This document shows positions 49,984-63,100 of a DNA stretch of 64,000 nucleotides, one piece after another. The stretch's first letter is position 1, and every line of letters starts with the position of its first letter. This DNA comes from Rallus limicola (taxonomy: Eukaryota; Chordata; Aves; Gruiformes; Rallidae): NCBI GenBank assembly GCA_022605955.1, contig JAKCOZ010000015.1:4407287-4471286 (forward strand). The letters run 5' to 3'. The translations under genes were made by a program, and so were the position numbers. Under the pieces are notes generated by a model. That model made no database searches, was not told where the DNA came from, and saw nothing but the letters and a program-made list of their open reading frames with translations.

Positions 49984-50166
49984 AACTGGCCCAGGTTGCC
50001 CAGAGAGGCGGTGGAGGCCCCATCCTTGGAGATACTCAGGGTCAGGCCTGATGGGGCTCCAAACAGCCTGCTCTAGTTAAAGGTGTCCCTGCTCACTGCA
50101 GGGGGTGGGACTAGATGGCCTTTAAAGGTCCCTTCCCACCTAATGCAGTCTGTGGTCCTATGATCC
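49984..50166 (+). mobile_element. CR1 LINE 3' end
   Basis: The plus strand reads 'aactggcccaggttgcccagagagg', 'gtcaggcctgatggggctcc' and 'gggactagatggcctttaaaggtcccttcccacc', ending 'ggtcctatgatcc'. It is a heavily 5'-truncated copy related to those at 11534 and 52066. Confidence 0.88.
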
Positions 50167-51327
50167 TTAACAGGGTGGCAGCACCAAAGCCAAGCCTCAG
50201 AACCTCTGAAAGACTGACACGGGGAACTAGCAAGGGGAGAGAGACTCTTTTCCTCACCCTTTCCCTCTTAGAATGGTGCTCATACCTGTCTTTGCTATTT
50301 GATAGCATCATGATGGATTCCAGCAGTTACCTCTTGTTTCCAGAGCATGATCCAGAATGCACCTCAGTGGCTGCTTGTTGTTTGAACTTGAGTGTGCTGC
50401 TTGGCACTCGCAGCTCAGAGCTTCCCAAGGTACCATGGTGGGAGTACTTGACTTCAAATGACAGCCACTGTTGATTCAGGTTTGAAAAGCTTTTTGCTTT
50501 CCTTGAACTCTTGCTAGAGAAACGCCTGGTTAGTTGCTGGGGTACTGCTAAATCAGCTGCTTTGCCTACAGTTCTCATTTAGTGGGCAGGGGGAAAATAT
50601 GCTGGCATGGAATTACAGCAAGGGTGGGTTTTGTTTAATGGACTGTGGGGCTCATCCTCACGGTGCACACACCAAGGGGTGCAATTCCTCCAAAAGGGAA
50701 GTCCATTTGTAGCTTCCTGGATAATTTCCTTGTCTAACCTGGGGGGGAAACTAAGTAGCTAACATCAAACTTCCCTTCAGGTGCTGATGAACTTTCTAGT
50801 ATTAAAGCTGAAATTATTTTGGAAATCTGTTCTTTCAAGTCACATGGAAGTGTGGGTTAGTATTTTTGAATGATACATGAATGCATCCTTGAGGTGCAGG
50901 GAGCTGCTGCTCATCTTGGGAGATCGTGTTATTCATGTGCTTCCCACCCCTCAGTCATTCCATCTTTTCTTCTCCCCAGCAAAGTGCTGGAACAAAACAA
51001 AACTGGTGTGTGTGGGAGTCCCCAGCTGGATGTGTGGGGTTGGGAACAGCAAATTTCTGTCCTTACAGGGGAAGAGAGGAAAGTCTTTGGTATAAATCTG
51101 TTCCTTTAGCAGGCTCCTCCTGCTCATGTACACCAGTGTTTTGCTTTTCATCTGAAGTGATTCTTATAAATTAGGTCATGTTATACTCACCTGTATGGAA
51201 CCAAGAGGCAGAGTGTGGAGCCAGTCTCCCAAATAACACCCTGCTGAATGATACCCCATTCTTTATCATTTTATGTCTGTATTTAGAAAGGGGGAAGGGA
51301 ATTGTTTTTGGGTTTTTTTTTTTAAAT

Positions 51328-51338
51328 GGGGGGGGGGG
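51328..51338 (+). repeat. Poly(G) run, 11 bases
   Basis: Eleven consecutive G follow a T-rich stretch at 51313-51323. It is a simple mononucleotide run and a likely site of length variation or sequencing error. Confidence 0.9.
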
Positions 51339-52065
51339 AGCACTGTTAAGAACTCATATATCTGCACTTTTTACCTGAATGGGCTGGTTCTGCTTGTGTT
51401 AGTAACTGGAGATCAGTCCCACCAAACTGAAATCTTTTTGCCTTCTGCTTTTGACCAGACTGCACACCAATTTTCACTTAGGAAACATTGTCTCTAAGTT
51501 GTCCTTCCTATCTACTAGAAAATGAAATGCACTCCTGAAGAAGAGGAGGAGCAAATGCATACTTATTTCTTTAATCTCTCAACTCTTTTCAGCAAGGAGC
51601 TTTTGACAGGTGTGTCTTTGGGTGGTATGGAGGGTAGATGGGCATCCCAAGGTCAAGGCAGCCTCAGAGCCTACAGCTGCTCTTTGAGGAACCCTGTAAT
51701 GAGATGCATCCATCTGCTGCAGTCCTTAAGCACAGTGGACTGGATTGCTTCTTGCTTTCTGCCTCAGACTGGTGATCCATGTGCTTTGATCCCTTGTCCT
51801 TGTTGTTTGGCTGGAGGCTGGTGGCAGGGGCTAAGGAAAGGCACAATCCTCTGGGTGGAAGCTTGGCTTGGAGAGGAAGCTCCTTTTGTTGATAGAAAGT
51901 GGGTGAGTCAAGGAGAAAGGTATGGAAAGACAGAAACATGAGGAGTTCCTGAAGTCTAGTAAAGCACTGAAGGGTTCCTTTAGTTCTAAGCTCTGCTGTA
52001 CATATGCCAGAGCAGTGGGTACCAGTAAGTAATAATCCTGTAATTTAAAGTGCATGGGCAGGATT

Positions 52066-52430
52066 GGAGAAGAGAGAAAGCTCCAGGGGGACCTTATAGC
52101 AGCCTTCCAGTCCCTGAAAGGTGCCTGTAAGAAAGCTGGGGAAGAATGTTCCTGAGGGCATGGAGTAATAGGACAAGGGGTGATAGTTTTTAACTGGAAA
52201 AGGGGAGATTTAGGTTAGATGTAAGGATAAAGCTTTTCAGTATGAGGGTAGTGGATCACTGGCACAGGTTGCCCAGAGAGGCAGTGGATGCCCCATTCCT
52301 GGAGCTATTCAAGGTCAGGCTTGATGGGGCTCTGAGCTACCTGATCTAGTGACGATGTCCCTGCTCACTGCAGGGGATTGGACTAGATGACCTCTAAAGG
52401 TCCCTTCCAACCTCACACGTTCTGTGATTT
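52066..52430 (+). mobile_element. CR1 LINE fragment
   Basis: The plus strand reads from 'gagaagagagaaagctccagggggaccttatagcagcc' (the R-G-D-L region) through 'ggatcactggcacaggttgcccagagaggc' to the 3' UTR, ending 'ccaacctcacacgttctgtgattt'. It is the longest copy in the window of the subfamily whose 3' UTR carries 'ttgatggggctctgagctacctgatctagtg'. Frameshifts prevent coding. Confidence 0.92.
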
Positions 52431-52433
52431 CTT

Positions 52434-52460
52434 GGGGGGAAGAGTGGGGGGGGGTGGGGG
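52434..52460 (+). repeat. G-rich run directly after a CR1 tail
   Basis: G runs at 52434-52439, 52446-52454 and 52456-52460 follow immediately on the CR1 3' end and could fold into a G-quadruplex on the plus strand. Confidence 0.6.
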
Positions 52461-53721
52461 TGTCTTTCCACTTTTTCTTTCTTAATGGACTTTCCTATCT
52501 TGATTCTTTTGATTGCTTGTGGATGGGTGCAGCTCCCTCTAGAGCCAACCAGTACTATTTCTAAAGAAGCTAGAAGGCTATATCCTGGGGGAACAAAACC
52601 TCTTCTCAGCAGTAGGCTTGTAGCCTCTGCAATGAGCCTGATCTTTGTAAGCTTGGGAAATCAAACCTAAACTACTGTGTACCACTGTACACTTTGCTGT
52701 GGTTAAACAACCAGGTAGATTTTAATGCTTACAGGGAGACAGTAGTTGTGTGCAAAGAAGGTGGCATGTGTGGGATCCTAGAGATGAGAAAGTAATTGGT
52801 ACATGGGAAAGAATTTCCTTGTGAATTAATATCCTGTGCACTGTCATGCATTTAAACTCTGTCAGATTGTTGTGGGAAGCTACATTACCTTTGAAAATTA
52901 TCCTTATGGATCAGTGTTTAAAGATGCTTTATCATATGGGTGCAGACTGTGGGGCTCACCCTCAAGCCAGCTGATTGTGGGTCACTCAGCAAACCTGCAT
53001 CGAGCTGCAGATATTATGAATGTATTTCTCAGCTGGCTTGCTATAAATAAAAAGTTGAAGGGGTTTTATTTTCTCCATTCCTGAAAGGGCTAAGAGCATC
53101 TCTGAAGTTGCTTTGTGTTTGTAAAGCATGCACTCCCCACCTCCACAACTCTTCCATTCCAGACTTGGGTTTGTTTCCTAACACCTAGAGAGCTTGGAGC
53201 TGATGTCTTCTGTGTTTCCAGAGCCCATCTGAATAAAAGGCAAAAGAGATAGTTAGTATCAAAGGTAAAAAGAGACTGGATACTAGCATTTGCAGATTTA
53301 GCAAGCCTGGTTACTGAGTCCTGCAGAAAGGTTACATTGAGATTGCAGGGAAGAAGGTTTGTCCCTCATACTGGGACAGGAGCCCCATGGATTTCTCTGG
53401 GAACTCTGCTTCCTTACAGAAAGGCTGCCTATTTTACTTTTTTTTTTTTATTCTGCTGGTTTCCCAGTGGTACTGTCATTCTTTCAGGACAAATGGTGTT
53501 TCTGTGTGCAGTCCGAGGGGTTCAGACTAGCAAGTGTCTGTGCACCCAGCATGTTGTATGGGAGCTGATAACACCCATGCAGACCCTGTGGCAGGCGTCC
53601 AGCCCCCAGAAGCAGCTTTGCTGGACTCACTGAGTGGTGACATTAAAGAAATAAAAATCCTGCTGGGTGCTTGGCTGGGAACAGCCAGTACTGTGGGCTT
53701 TGTTAGCTCCCTTTCTGGTAG

Positions 53722-53791
53722 CTCTCATTGCAGGGGGGTTGGACTAGGTGACCTTTAAAGGTCCCTTCTGACCCAAACCGCTCCATGATTC
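53722..53791 (+). mobile_element. Very short CR1 3' tail
   Basis: Only the last 70 bases of the 3' UTR are present: 'ctctcattgcaggggggttggactaggtgacctttaaaggtccc' in outline, ending near 'ctccatgattcc'. This is the typical end of a severely truncated CR1 insertion. Confidence 0.85.
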
Positions 53792-54810
53792 CCTGAACCC
53801 TGAGTTGCTGATTGCCTTGCCAGGCGTTGTGTTTGTCGGGGCAGTTTTGGTCAGACCTGCTAGAGGCAGGTGGGTGTCCCATCACCACAAGCTCTTTGCC
53901 TGTGAATCTGGGAGTGATGGGGAAGATAACAGGAGGGGGGAGTGTGGGAGGAGTGGCATCTGGGCTTTGTGGGGGGTACAGACCGATTCCAGTGTTTTAA
54001 CTAGCCCTGTGAATTAGGTTATTCTCGGTGGGGTGAGGCGTGGCTTGAGGGCTGCTGAGAGAAGGAAGGATGAGATCCTGACAGTGCTGTCCCCCAGCCC
54101 CCTCCGCAGGGAGTTCCGGACTGACGATGCTGCAGGTCAGTCGCTGAGCCTTGCGCCCTCAGCCTGCTCTCTCTGAAGGGGCAAGCTCTCTCCCGGCCCT
54201 TTCTATTTACCCCTTACAGGGGGAAGCTCCGAATGAAAACCTTCGTGACTCCTCTGCCCCCCTTCCCAGGCTCTCTGACAGCAGCTTCCTTTTTGAGAGA
54301 GTGGCAGGGAGTCTGGCACAGTCTGGGTGTTATATAACCTGGAGTAATGACTTGCTTTACTTCTTTAAAAGGAGGTGATGACGCCAGAGCTCTGCTTCCT
54401 TCAGACCCACCGATTGGGTGCAGGGACCGGCTGGTCTCATGAAATGATGCAGTATTATGACTAGCTATCTTTCCCCCCCCTCTTTTCTTCCTTCTTCCCT
54501 TGGTCTATTGCGTATGACAGAATACAGAATAGAAACCCTGTTCAAGAACAGCCCATGTCCATGGCTCTGCATTTCCATCTATATTTATATGTGGGGTTTT
54601 TTTTTTCAATTTCCTTTTTTTCTTTTTACCTGTAGCTACGTGCTCTCTTTGCTTACAGCTGTCACAAACATGGGAGCAGCATAAATGCACAGGGAGCAGG
54701 GTCAGTGAGCCAGCTGTTCTCACCTGAACAAAGAATTGCTCCAAGTCTTCCATGGGGAGGGGAAGTATATTGTTTCTTCCAGCTTTCCTGGTAGGCTCTG
54801 TAGGATACAG

Positions 54811-54840
54811 GTGTGTGTGTGTGTGTGTGTCTGTGTGTGT
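54811..54840 (+). repeat. (TG)n microsatellite
   Basis: About 15 GT units with a single C interruption at 54831. It is a possible polymorphic marker with no other role suggested. Confidence 0.95.
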
Positions 54841-57800
54841 TTGTGCTTTATCACCCCACAGCTTGTTTTCCCCATTTGCACAAAGCAGCCAGTGAATCCC
54901 AAAGGAAGGACAGGCACACTTCCTTCTCTGTCATGTCTGGTACCTTTTTCCCCAGTAGGTTTTCAATAGCTTTGTACCACACCCAGTCACTGCTGAAGGA
55001 TACCGTGCTCCATCGCTTGCAACTTCTGAAACCATGATGAAATCACAAGGAAACTAATTAGCAAATTTGTAAGGTGGTGTTTTCCCTCTTGAACAGGTGA
55101 AGGAGTGGCAAACTGACTTTGCCAAGGTTGCCTGATGAGTGGGGTGAAGCCAAAGTCAAAATCCTCTGCTTTAGGTTTTAGGCAGCACCCCTGTAATTTT
55201 CAGATGTACTGGATGAAATGCTTCTCTGTTTTACATTTGAGTTTGAACTATGGAAGGGGCCCTTATTTTCACTTTCCCTTGATTTATCTGGTATTGTGCT
55301 CTTTGAAATGACTGGTCAAACAAAATGTGCCTATAGCTATCCGTTGTGTAATCCTTTTAGCCAAGAAGCAGCAGCAAGTTTCAGAGGAGGGGGAACTATT
55401 TAAATTAGAAGTATTTTTCAGATTTTAAACCACATTATCACATCAGTTATTTGCTTTATTTGTCATTTTAATTTCCTGCTTAGACTCTGTAGAAGTGCCT
55501 GGCTCATTGTTTGGATCAAAGGGGGTTTTGTGCAATACCTGGGTTTTATTTTAATAACCATAGTTTGTACTACAAATGTTGAAGATGTCTTGTTCGTGTT
55601 TTTTTTTCAACATGCACTTCACTGACTCAGTCCCAAAAAAATTCGAAGTAGGAGTCAGAAGACATTATTTTCACTTGCAAATATGCAAATAGGAATGAGA
55701 CAGGAGAAAGCTACAAGATAAAATCTTTTTGGGCTAGGTGAACAGAAACTTCGAGCTTAAATCTCTGTCAAAACAAATTTTGCAATTAAAACATCTATAG
55801 GTAATCTTCATCTATGTAAAATATTTAAGTACTTGATCTATTAGAAGCAGTTTTAAAATGGCACTTTTGTGTACTCTTAGCTTGTGATTTATGTCAAATT
55901 TGCACCAAGATGAAAACTGGAATGAAACACAAGTTGTAGAAAATCACTGCTGTGTGTGGCACACACTGTGTCAGCTGAACAGAGCAAGTCATGGGAAGAG
56001 ATGGGAATCAGTTTCTTGAGTGTAGTAGGGCTGTAACTCAATAGATTTAGCTCTGAATTAATGGTAATGATAAGTATCTATGATTCTAACTCCTTCAACT
56101 TAAAATCATTGTGCCTCGTTTTCTTCAATGCCTTCAAGCAGTCTTTGGCAGTCTGGGCCTGAAGCAGCATTTGTTTTGCCACAGTAATGGTCTGAAAAGC
56201 ATTTGCAGAAGGATTGGTGTTTCATCCCTCCCCACATTATATGAGATTAGATTTTTGTTACATTATGTACAGTTTCCCCCTGCCCCAGGTGGGTGTGGGA
56301 AAGAAAATAAACCATGACTTGTATGAATACAAATAAAATGAGAAAAAAGCAAATTGATCAAATGTCATGCCTTATGGTTCAGTCCAAAACTTGCTAAAGT
56401 CAATGGAAAGGCTCCTCTGGTTTTCCATGGATGGTTTAGATCTTGCTCAAGAAGAGGTTTTGTTACACAGCCATGTTTGTTTAAAAAGCAAATGCTTCTC
56501 AAAGCCCAGCCAATACTCAGTTGCCAACAAATAGTGAAATAGTGTTGTGGAGTTCAAGTTTGATTCTGTCTGAACTGTTTCAGGTTGATAAGCCTTTTAC
56601 CATAACTGACTCCAACCTGATATTCTTGTGTGTTTTCCATGTTGCTGAAGCCTGGAAAACAGGACAGGGAAAGTGACCTTAATTATGTTTGTATGTGCTA
56701 CTGGCAGCTGATAATCAAGAGCGAAATTTGGCTGTCAAGCTTTGTTTATGTTTAATAAATTGCAAATGATTTGGATCTGCATGCAGCTTCTCTGTTTGCT
56801 GGTGATCAGTGGGGTGTGCAGAAGCAGCTGGTGGGTGCACAGCATGCCTGTGAGATAGCTGTGGGATGGGGAAGGGACTGCACAGCCAGCGTGGAGCAGT
56901 GGAGGGCAAGGAAGGTCTCCTCCTTTCTGCAGAGTGATGGGGGTGAACAGCACCCAGGGCAGTCATTGGAGGGATGTCAACCATCCTAGCTTGCAGTGTC
57001 CAAGAGCATGGTTCCACATTATGGATCCAGATTCTCACTTGTGCTGCGCTTGGAGGGTTTGGATCAGGTCAATGTTGGTCAGTTCTGGAGCTGCTCAGCC
57101 TGCTGAGCTCAGCAAGGGAGCAGTGGGCTGAGAGAACCGGGTTTGAGGTGGAGAACAGGCATGGGGATGAGGAAGGAGCTACTCCAGCTTGAAGGGACAG
57201 GGAAGGAAGTCAATAGTGTTGTGTTTTGGGATATTTTGCTGAAACATTTTAGTTGAACTGAGTTTTAGCTCGATCCTCACCCCAAACTCCCATATTCTCT
57301 GCTCCACAGGGGAGCTCGTGTCCTGAAAACCTTAGAGACGAGCTTCTTGTCTCAGCAGGTGTAGGTGTGAGTTTTAACCCGTATGAATTTGCAGTGCTCA
57401 GAGATGCTGATGTTGCTGCTGAAAAGACTTGTCAAGCAAATAAAAAATGTGTTCTGAAAATTTTATAGTGTTTTGGGTTTGGGGTTTTCTTTGGGTTTGG
57501 TTTTGTTTTTTTTTTCACCAGGGAAATCTATGCTGTTTGCAAGGGAACCTCTTGAGTGACAGCACTTTCCTGAGAAGCAGCTTCTGATGTGTAGTGCAGT
57601 CAGACAATTGCAAAGAGCTTGTGGTCTGAGCACGAGGTAGTGAGGTGGGATCGCTAGGTAAGATTTCAGACCCTGTAGAGGAAGGAGGGAGAACATTCTT
57701 CCTTACTGGCAAGGCTGGCCTCACAGAAGAGCTATTCAGTAAATGGGCTTATCAATAACAAGATTACCTCCCATGAGGAGATCATTTTATAAACTGACTG

Positions 57801-60112
57801 TTTCTGGCAGATCTAATTCTTGGCCATGTGAATACGTATGTACCATGGCCAGCAGTGATGGCCTCACCATAGGCTCTTTTGAGGAGAAAAGGTAGAAAAG
57901 CTCCTTTCCATTTTGCACGCTCAGGTGAGGAAGGAAACTCCCTCTTCATTGCTGAGTGCAGAAGGACAGCTATGGGTCGCCTATTCCTCCCCAGTGTATT
58001 AAACTGCCACTTTCCTTGTACTTGATTGCTGTTACCAGCAACCATTTGGAAAGTACCCAGTTGCATTTACACAAATACTTGTCTTTTAAATCTTACTTCC
58101 CAGTTTCATAAATCTGTTAGGTCAGATGCTGAGGTCGTGTTTGGTTTATTTATTCCAACCCCACTAAGTCCTTATAAGGCTTGCTGCAAGGTCCTCAGCT
58201 ATGTACTTTTCTTAATATATTTGTCCCTCTTTTCCCCTTTGATAGATACTGTGTGTTCTTGTGTACCAGCCAGGCTGTTTGAATCTGTGACATAGGTGAA
58301 AGGCTGTCTTGTTCCCCGAGCCTCTCAATTTGAATACAGTTAATCTTTTCTTTGGTAAAAAGCATCTGGCTTTAGTTATGTAAATAGCACCTTGGGTTTG
58401 TTTCAACTTTGGGATGTACCCTGCAGCACAGAGGATATCTTGATGGTAGCAAGTATTTCCTGTGCCCTGCCACCCTCACCAAGGCATGTGGGCTCTGCAC
58501 TGGCTGGGTTTGCAGACCTGTACATCAGCCTTTGCTGTGAAGAGTGCAGTGCATCATGCTGGTCTGTCCTGGAGCCCTGTAGATCTGTGCCAGGGCTGGT
58601 CAGACACAGCCTGCTGTGGGCTTCTTGAGCCTGCCTTGGTTTTCCTCACTTTCATTTGCCTGTTGTTTGAAGGAAAGAGCTGACTTCATTACGTGGAGAA
58701 ACGCTCACTGGGAGCAAGCTGGTTTCATTATGTCTCTGTCAGCCCAGGTTTGCTGTCAGTTCCTGGCATTGGGAATGCCTGTGTAGGGAATCGGGCTCAG
58801 AGAACATCAATGTAGCACTGAGGAAGGCCAGGCATGATTGTGAGCTTCTGGGGTTTCACTCACAGCTTTAAAGTACTTATTCTCCCCTGTGTTTACTTAT
58901 TCTGTCCCGTACCTGTCCTTCTGGAGCAGGTGGAGGAGGAAGGCTTGCTTAGAATAAACTTGGCTTTGCAAATTCTGCAAAGTTGTTTCCTAAAAGCTGT
59001 GAAGTCTCATTCATGGTCTGTTTGCTGCACAAGGGGAGCCTTCTGCAGTCCCGTGGTGTGTAGTACAAGTGCTGGTTTAACGAAGCGAGCAGGATGCCTG
59101 TTACAGTGTGAACAGGTTACCAGCTCCCAGCAAATACTGAAGTTCAGCCTCAGCTGTCCAGGTGCCTTGGAAGTTAGCAGGCATCACACAGATAGCTCAT
59201 AAAATCACAGATACCAAGACTGTTTTCAGCACCAAAACAGCCGTGTTTCTGTTTGCAACCCATTCCCTGCCCTGCTGCGTGTTCCTTTAGTGCTGTGAAA
59301 CTTGGAAGAGGGGCTACAGTCCTGCACGTCCCCTGCTCCGACCGGGCTGTTGTCTGTTGGGATTCCCCTTGCCCGGGGCCCCGCCGGAGCCCGAATGGTT
59401 ATGTAAGGATTTTTATTTTATTCTCAGTCTTGGTCTCTGCCACTAGTTGAACAGGATCACAGGCTGAGTGAATGGGATCGGAGGAGAGAGACCTCCCCTG
59501 TACACACCCACTCAGCCTCTTCTCTCTTTTAAAACTCTTCCCAGGCGTGACCGAGGTTGCTCCTGCCGATTGGGAACACGTAGGGAAGCCAAGCTGGCTG
59601 GGCAGCGCAGCTCTGGCTATCTGTCCCCTGTGGAGCAGCCACTACCCCGGGCAGGGCAGTGCTGTTTGACTCCCCAGGCAGGGGAGGAGAGAGTGACAAT
59701 TTTTATTTAGGCTGAACACGAGGCATATTTAACTAGTTATATAACAGTGACCCTGGTCCGTCTCAGCTGGGTGCAGGGAGGATATATGCGTCCTGATTCC
59801 CGCCGCACCGGCTGGGTGGATTCAAGCACCAGGAGCTATTTACCAAAGTTATTTTCAGAACCCTTAAGTGCAGGTTTCCCTGCCTGTACCCTGGGCTGGT
59901 TTTTTGGGAGGCATTTCCCGCCTGCGAACTGAGCAGCCAGTGAGAGTGGGGTTAGCGTGCGCTGGGCTGCGGGCAGAGATAACGAGTTCTCAGAGTCACT
60001 GGAAACTTTTGTCCTGAAGACCCTGAGACAAGAATAGCAGAAGGGCTGAGAGCCTGCAGCCACACCGAGCAAGTGCTGGGGCAGAGGTCTCGCCTCAGTG
60101 CCCTGGAGCAGC

Positions 60113-60146
60113 ATGTTACTCTTGGATGAGTCTCAGCAGTTTCCAG
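60113..60146 (+). other. Possible alternative first coding exon (weak)
   Basis: ATG at 60113 opens MLLLDESQQFP and runs to a good donor, TTCCAG|GTAGGA, at 60146/60147. It ends in phase 1, the same phase as the RAD54L2 exon at 45530-45683. The upstream 200 bases are richer in CpG than their surroundings. Splicing to the next RAD54L2 exon would keep frame and replace the acidic N-terminus by 11 residues. This is pattern only, because one donor plus a short frame arises often by chance. Confidence 0.15.
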
Positions 60147-63100
60147 GTAGGACACAGGTTGGTTTTTTTCATGTTTTTTGTTTGTTTGTCATCCCCTCTC
60201 TTTCCCCCCACCTCATTTTCTGTTCCCTCCTGCTTTCCTGTTCCAGACCATTCATTCTCCCACCCCTTGGCAGGAGTCCCCTACTCGGTGACTACCAAAG
60301 TGCATCAGGAATCAAAACTCAGGGGCTCAGGTTTTAACCTGCTGCCTGCCTACCTGGCCAGGATGGAAATGGTTGAATTTTCAGAGCTTTGCAGTGCTTG
60401 CTGGTTTGCTGGAGGGGTCGGGTGATGGAAACTGTCTTTGTCTTCGTGCTTCTAATTCTGAAGACTCTGGTGATATGACATTCTTGGTCCAACTGTTATT
60501 GTTTCTGCTGCTGTCACATTGTAATGCTGCAAAAGTAATTTTTAGCAAGAGAGGAAACAGCTGTTCCTATCAGCGTGATTTTACATCCAGTGTCCTCTCC
60601 CTCACCCCCTTCAACTCTTTGTGTATACTTTCCCCCAACATCCTACTCAAAAAGAGTTTTGAGAGCTGCTTTTGTCTGTGAAATATTTGGTGACTTGCTG
60701 ACCAGGCAGCAGTGTGGGCACCACGCAGAGCTGTTGGTGCTTGCTCCAGATCCCCCAGTTACTGCTTAATAGACTAAGAGCTACTTGGTGCTTCCCACCT
60801 CCCCCCCATCAGATGGGTTTTGATTCCTAACACAAGTTTACAGTTTTGGCATGGCTGCCACTCACTTTGCTGGCTGAGTGGGAGGACGTCTGTTGGAGGA
60901 AAAAACAACTTTATTCCCATTTGAAGAACTTTCTAAATTTATAATGTAACTTGTTACTTTGAGGTCAGGTACTCAGGGACACCAGGCTTCTTCCACCTTG
61001 TTCATGTGGCAAATCCCTTCAAAGTTCATGCTATGAACTGAATAGGCAGGTCAAAAATGGTCCCAGGAGTTCCAGCCCTGGGCTCCTGGTTTGTTACAGG
61101 AATCCAGCGTGGTGGGGTCTCTGTAAGGAGTTTTTACAGGAATGAGCCATGCAGTATTTGTTGTCCATTAGTGGAAGGGGTGGATTCTAGCAAAAAAAAA
61201 AAAACCCAACCAACCCAAACCCAGAAAACTTCCATCTTTTTTGCTTTCTTAGTTCTCTGGTTTTGGTGGCAGGACAAAGCAGCTCATTCTGGGAAAGTGT
61301 GAACTGAGAACAGAAAGGAGTTGCAGTGCAAAAGGAGCTTGGATAAACAAGGAATCTGGGTGATACAAGTGGCTTATGTAACTTAGTCTAGATAGTATAA
61401 AAGGAGAAGACAGGGGAGGGGAAGATGTTTTTGGGAATGAGACTGTAGGTCATAGGTGGAGGGAGAATGCAAGGTCAGAGGCTTTTCAGAATTTGGAGAT
61501 GGAAAAGTATTTTGAGGTCACTTGTCCAAACGTAAGAGAGCAAGACTGCAAACAAACTCCTCTTTGTACAGCATTGGTCCTCAAGTTGTAAAGTCTGGGG
61601 CAAGGTTTATCCCAGTCTTCTCTGCCAGCAGGAAAGTTCTCTCTGTTTGAGGAAGCGTTTGTAACTGATCTCACATGGTTGTGTTCTGGCTGTGGGACCC
61701 AGGAGGATCTCCATCCCACTTCTCCATAGCCGCCTTGTCCCCAGGTAGGATGATAGAACTGCCCAAGGTCAGAGTGAGTCAGGGGAAGACACAAGGCACT
61801 GTGTTCTTCCCTGTCTTTGTGTCTCAACCACTGCTCAGTGTTTCTTTGGCTCTCTGGGATATGTGGTGGCTTCTCACTCAAGGTGCCTGGACGCTTCTTT
61901 GGGGTATTCAGAGTAACAAGTGCCCATATGTGCAGTGCTATCCTATCTGTCTTTTATTTTATAAATGTTTCTGGAAACTTAGAGAGGAATTCATTTTTCT
62001 GGTAGCACTCAGCAGCTAGTAAATCCAGCCTTGTGGCAGTCAGCTACCTAACTTCTGTTTGAAAAGAGGCTGTTGCCCTGCAGGAAAGCAATCTCTTCTC
62101 TAAAGAGCCCTGTCTCTTCCCCATATACATGTATGCTGCTTTTTTTGCCACAGAGGTAGTTGTAATTTCAACAACCTTCTGAAGGAACCAGTGCTCATCT
62201 TTTTTTCCAGGCTGTAGTCAATGGGCTTTGCTTTTGGGGTGTTGGTTATATTGGATGGGGGAGTCCTTGTGACATTGTACCTTTAATTTACATGCGTCTA
62301 ATTGCCACAAGCAACTTTGCGGCCCTTTGTCAAACTGCTTTAGCAGCACACAGAGCAGCACCAGCAATATTTTGAAAAGGAAAACTAGAAACAGATTGTC
62401 CTTTGAGTGGTGGTGTTTCATCTGGTCTTATTAGCTTTCTCTAGTGCTCTCGGTCACTTTTTTGGCTGCACTCGATGGGAGAAGTGCCAGTGGAATGCGG
62501 TGGCAACACAGGCTCAAACTCAGCAATTGGCATTTTCCTCCCAAGTGATGCCTCCCTCATTAAACAAAGTCCTTAAAAATTCCTCTGAAATGACTTTAGA
62601 GACTGGAGGGGAAGAAAGGGAACGTGGCTGAAGCTCTGCGCTTTGTTACAGCACTGAAAAAAATCCACAACTGTGTTTTGTTTTTTCCAAAGAGGAATTG
62701 ATATTTAGGGAAGGGGAAAGAAAACCCCTGTGTGTCGGGGCACAGGACAGGGAGCCAACGACTTGGGAGTTACTTTGCACCGATGCCTGCCTAATTTCTT
62801 TGCCTTAGTTTCCTCCTCTGCGAGATGGACATAAGAGGGTGTTTCAGAGTTTATTGTGAGGACCATGTCACGCTTGTGAACTGCTCTGACACGGAACTGG
62901 AGGGCAAATGCCAGGTCATCTTCTTTTGAAATCTCTCCTCTCTTACGCTGCTGCCGACGTGAGCGACAGCAAAGGAGCTCGGTGCTGAGGGATGCTGTAT
63001 GCTGGGGTTATTTACCGCACTGCTTTTTAAAATGATGAGTGCCTATCAGATGTCTTCTCCCTCCCTCCCTGTTAGCAGGTCCTGAACAAAGCTATGGTGA

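Noticed and set aside
54110..54135. Possible 26-base micro-exon (CCTCCGCAG acceptor, GCAG|GTCAGT donor)
   Set aside because: Its translation in the required phase does not resemble RAD54L2 text after the acidic tract, and chance acceptor-donor pairs this short are common.
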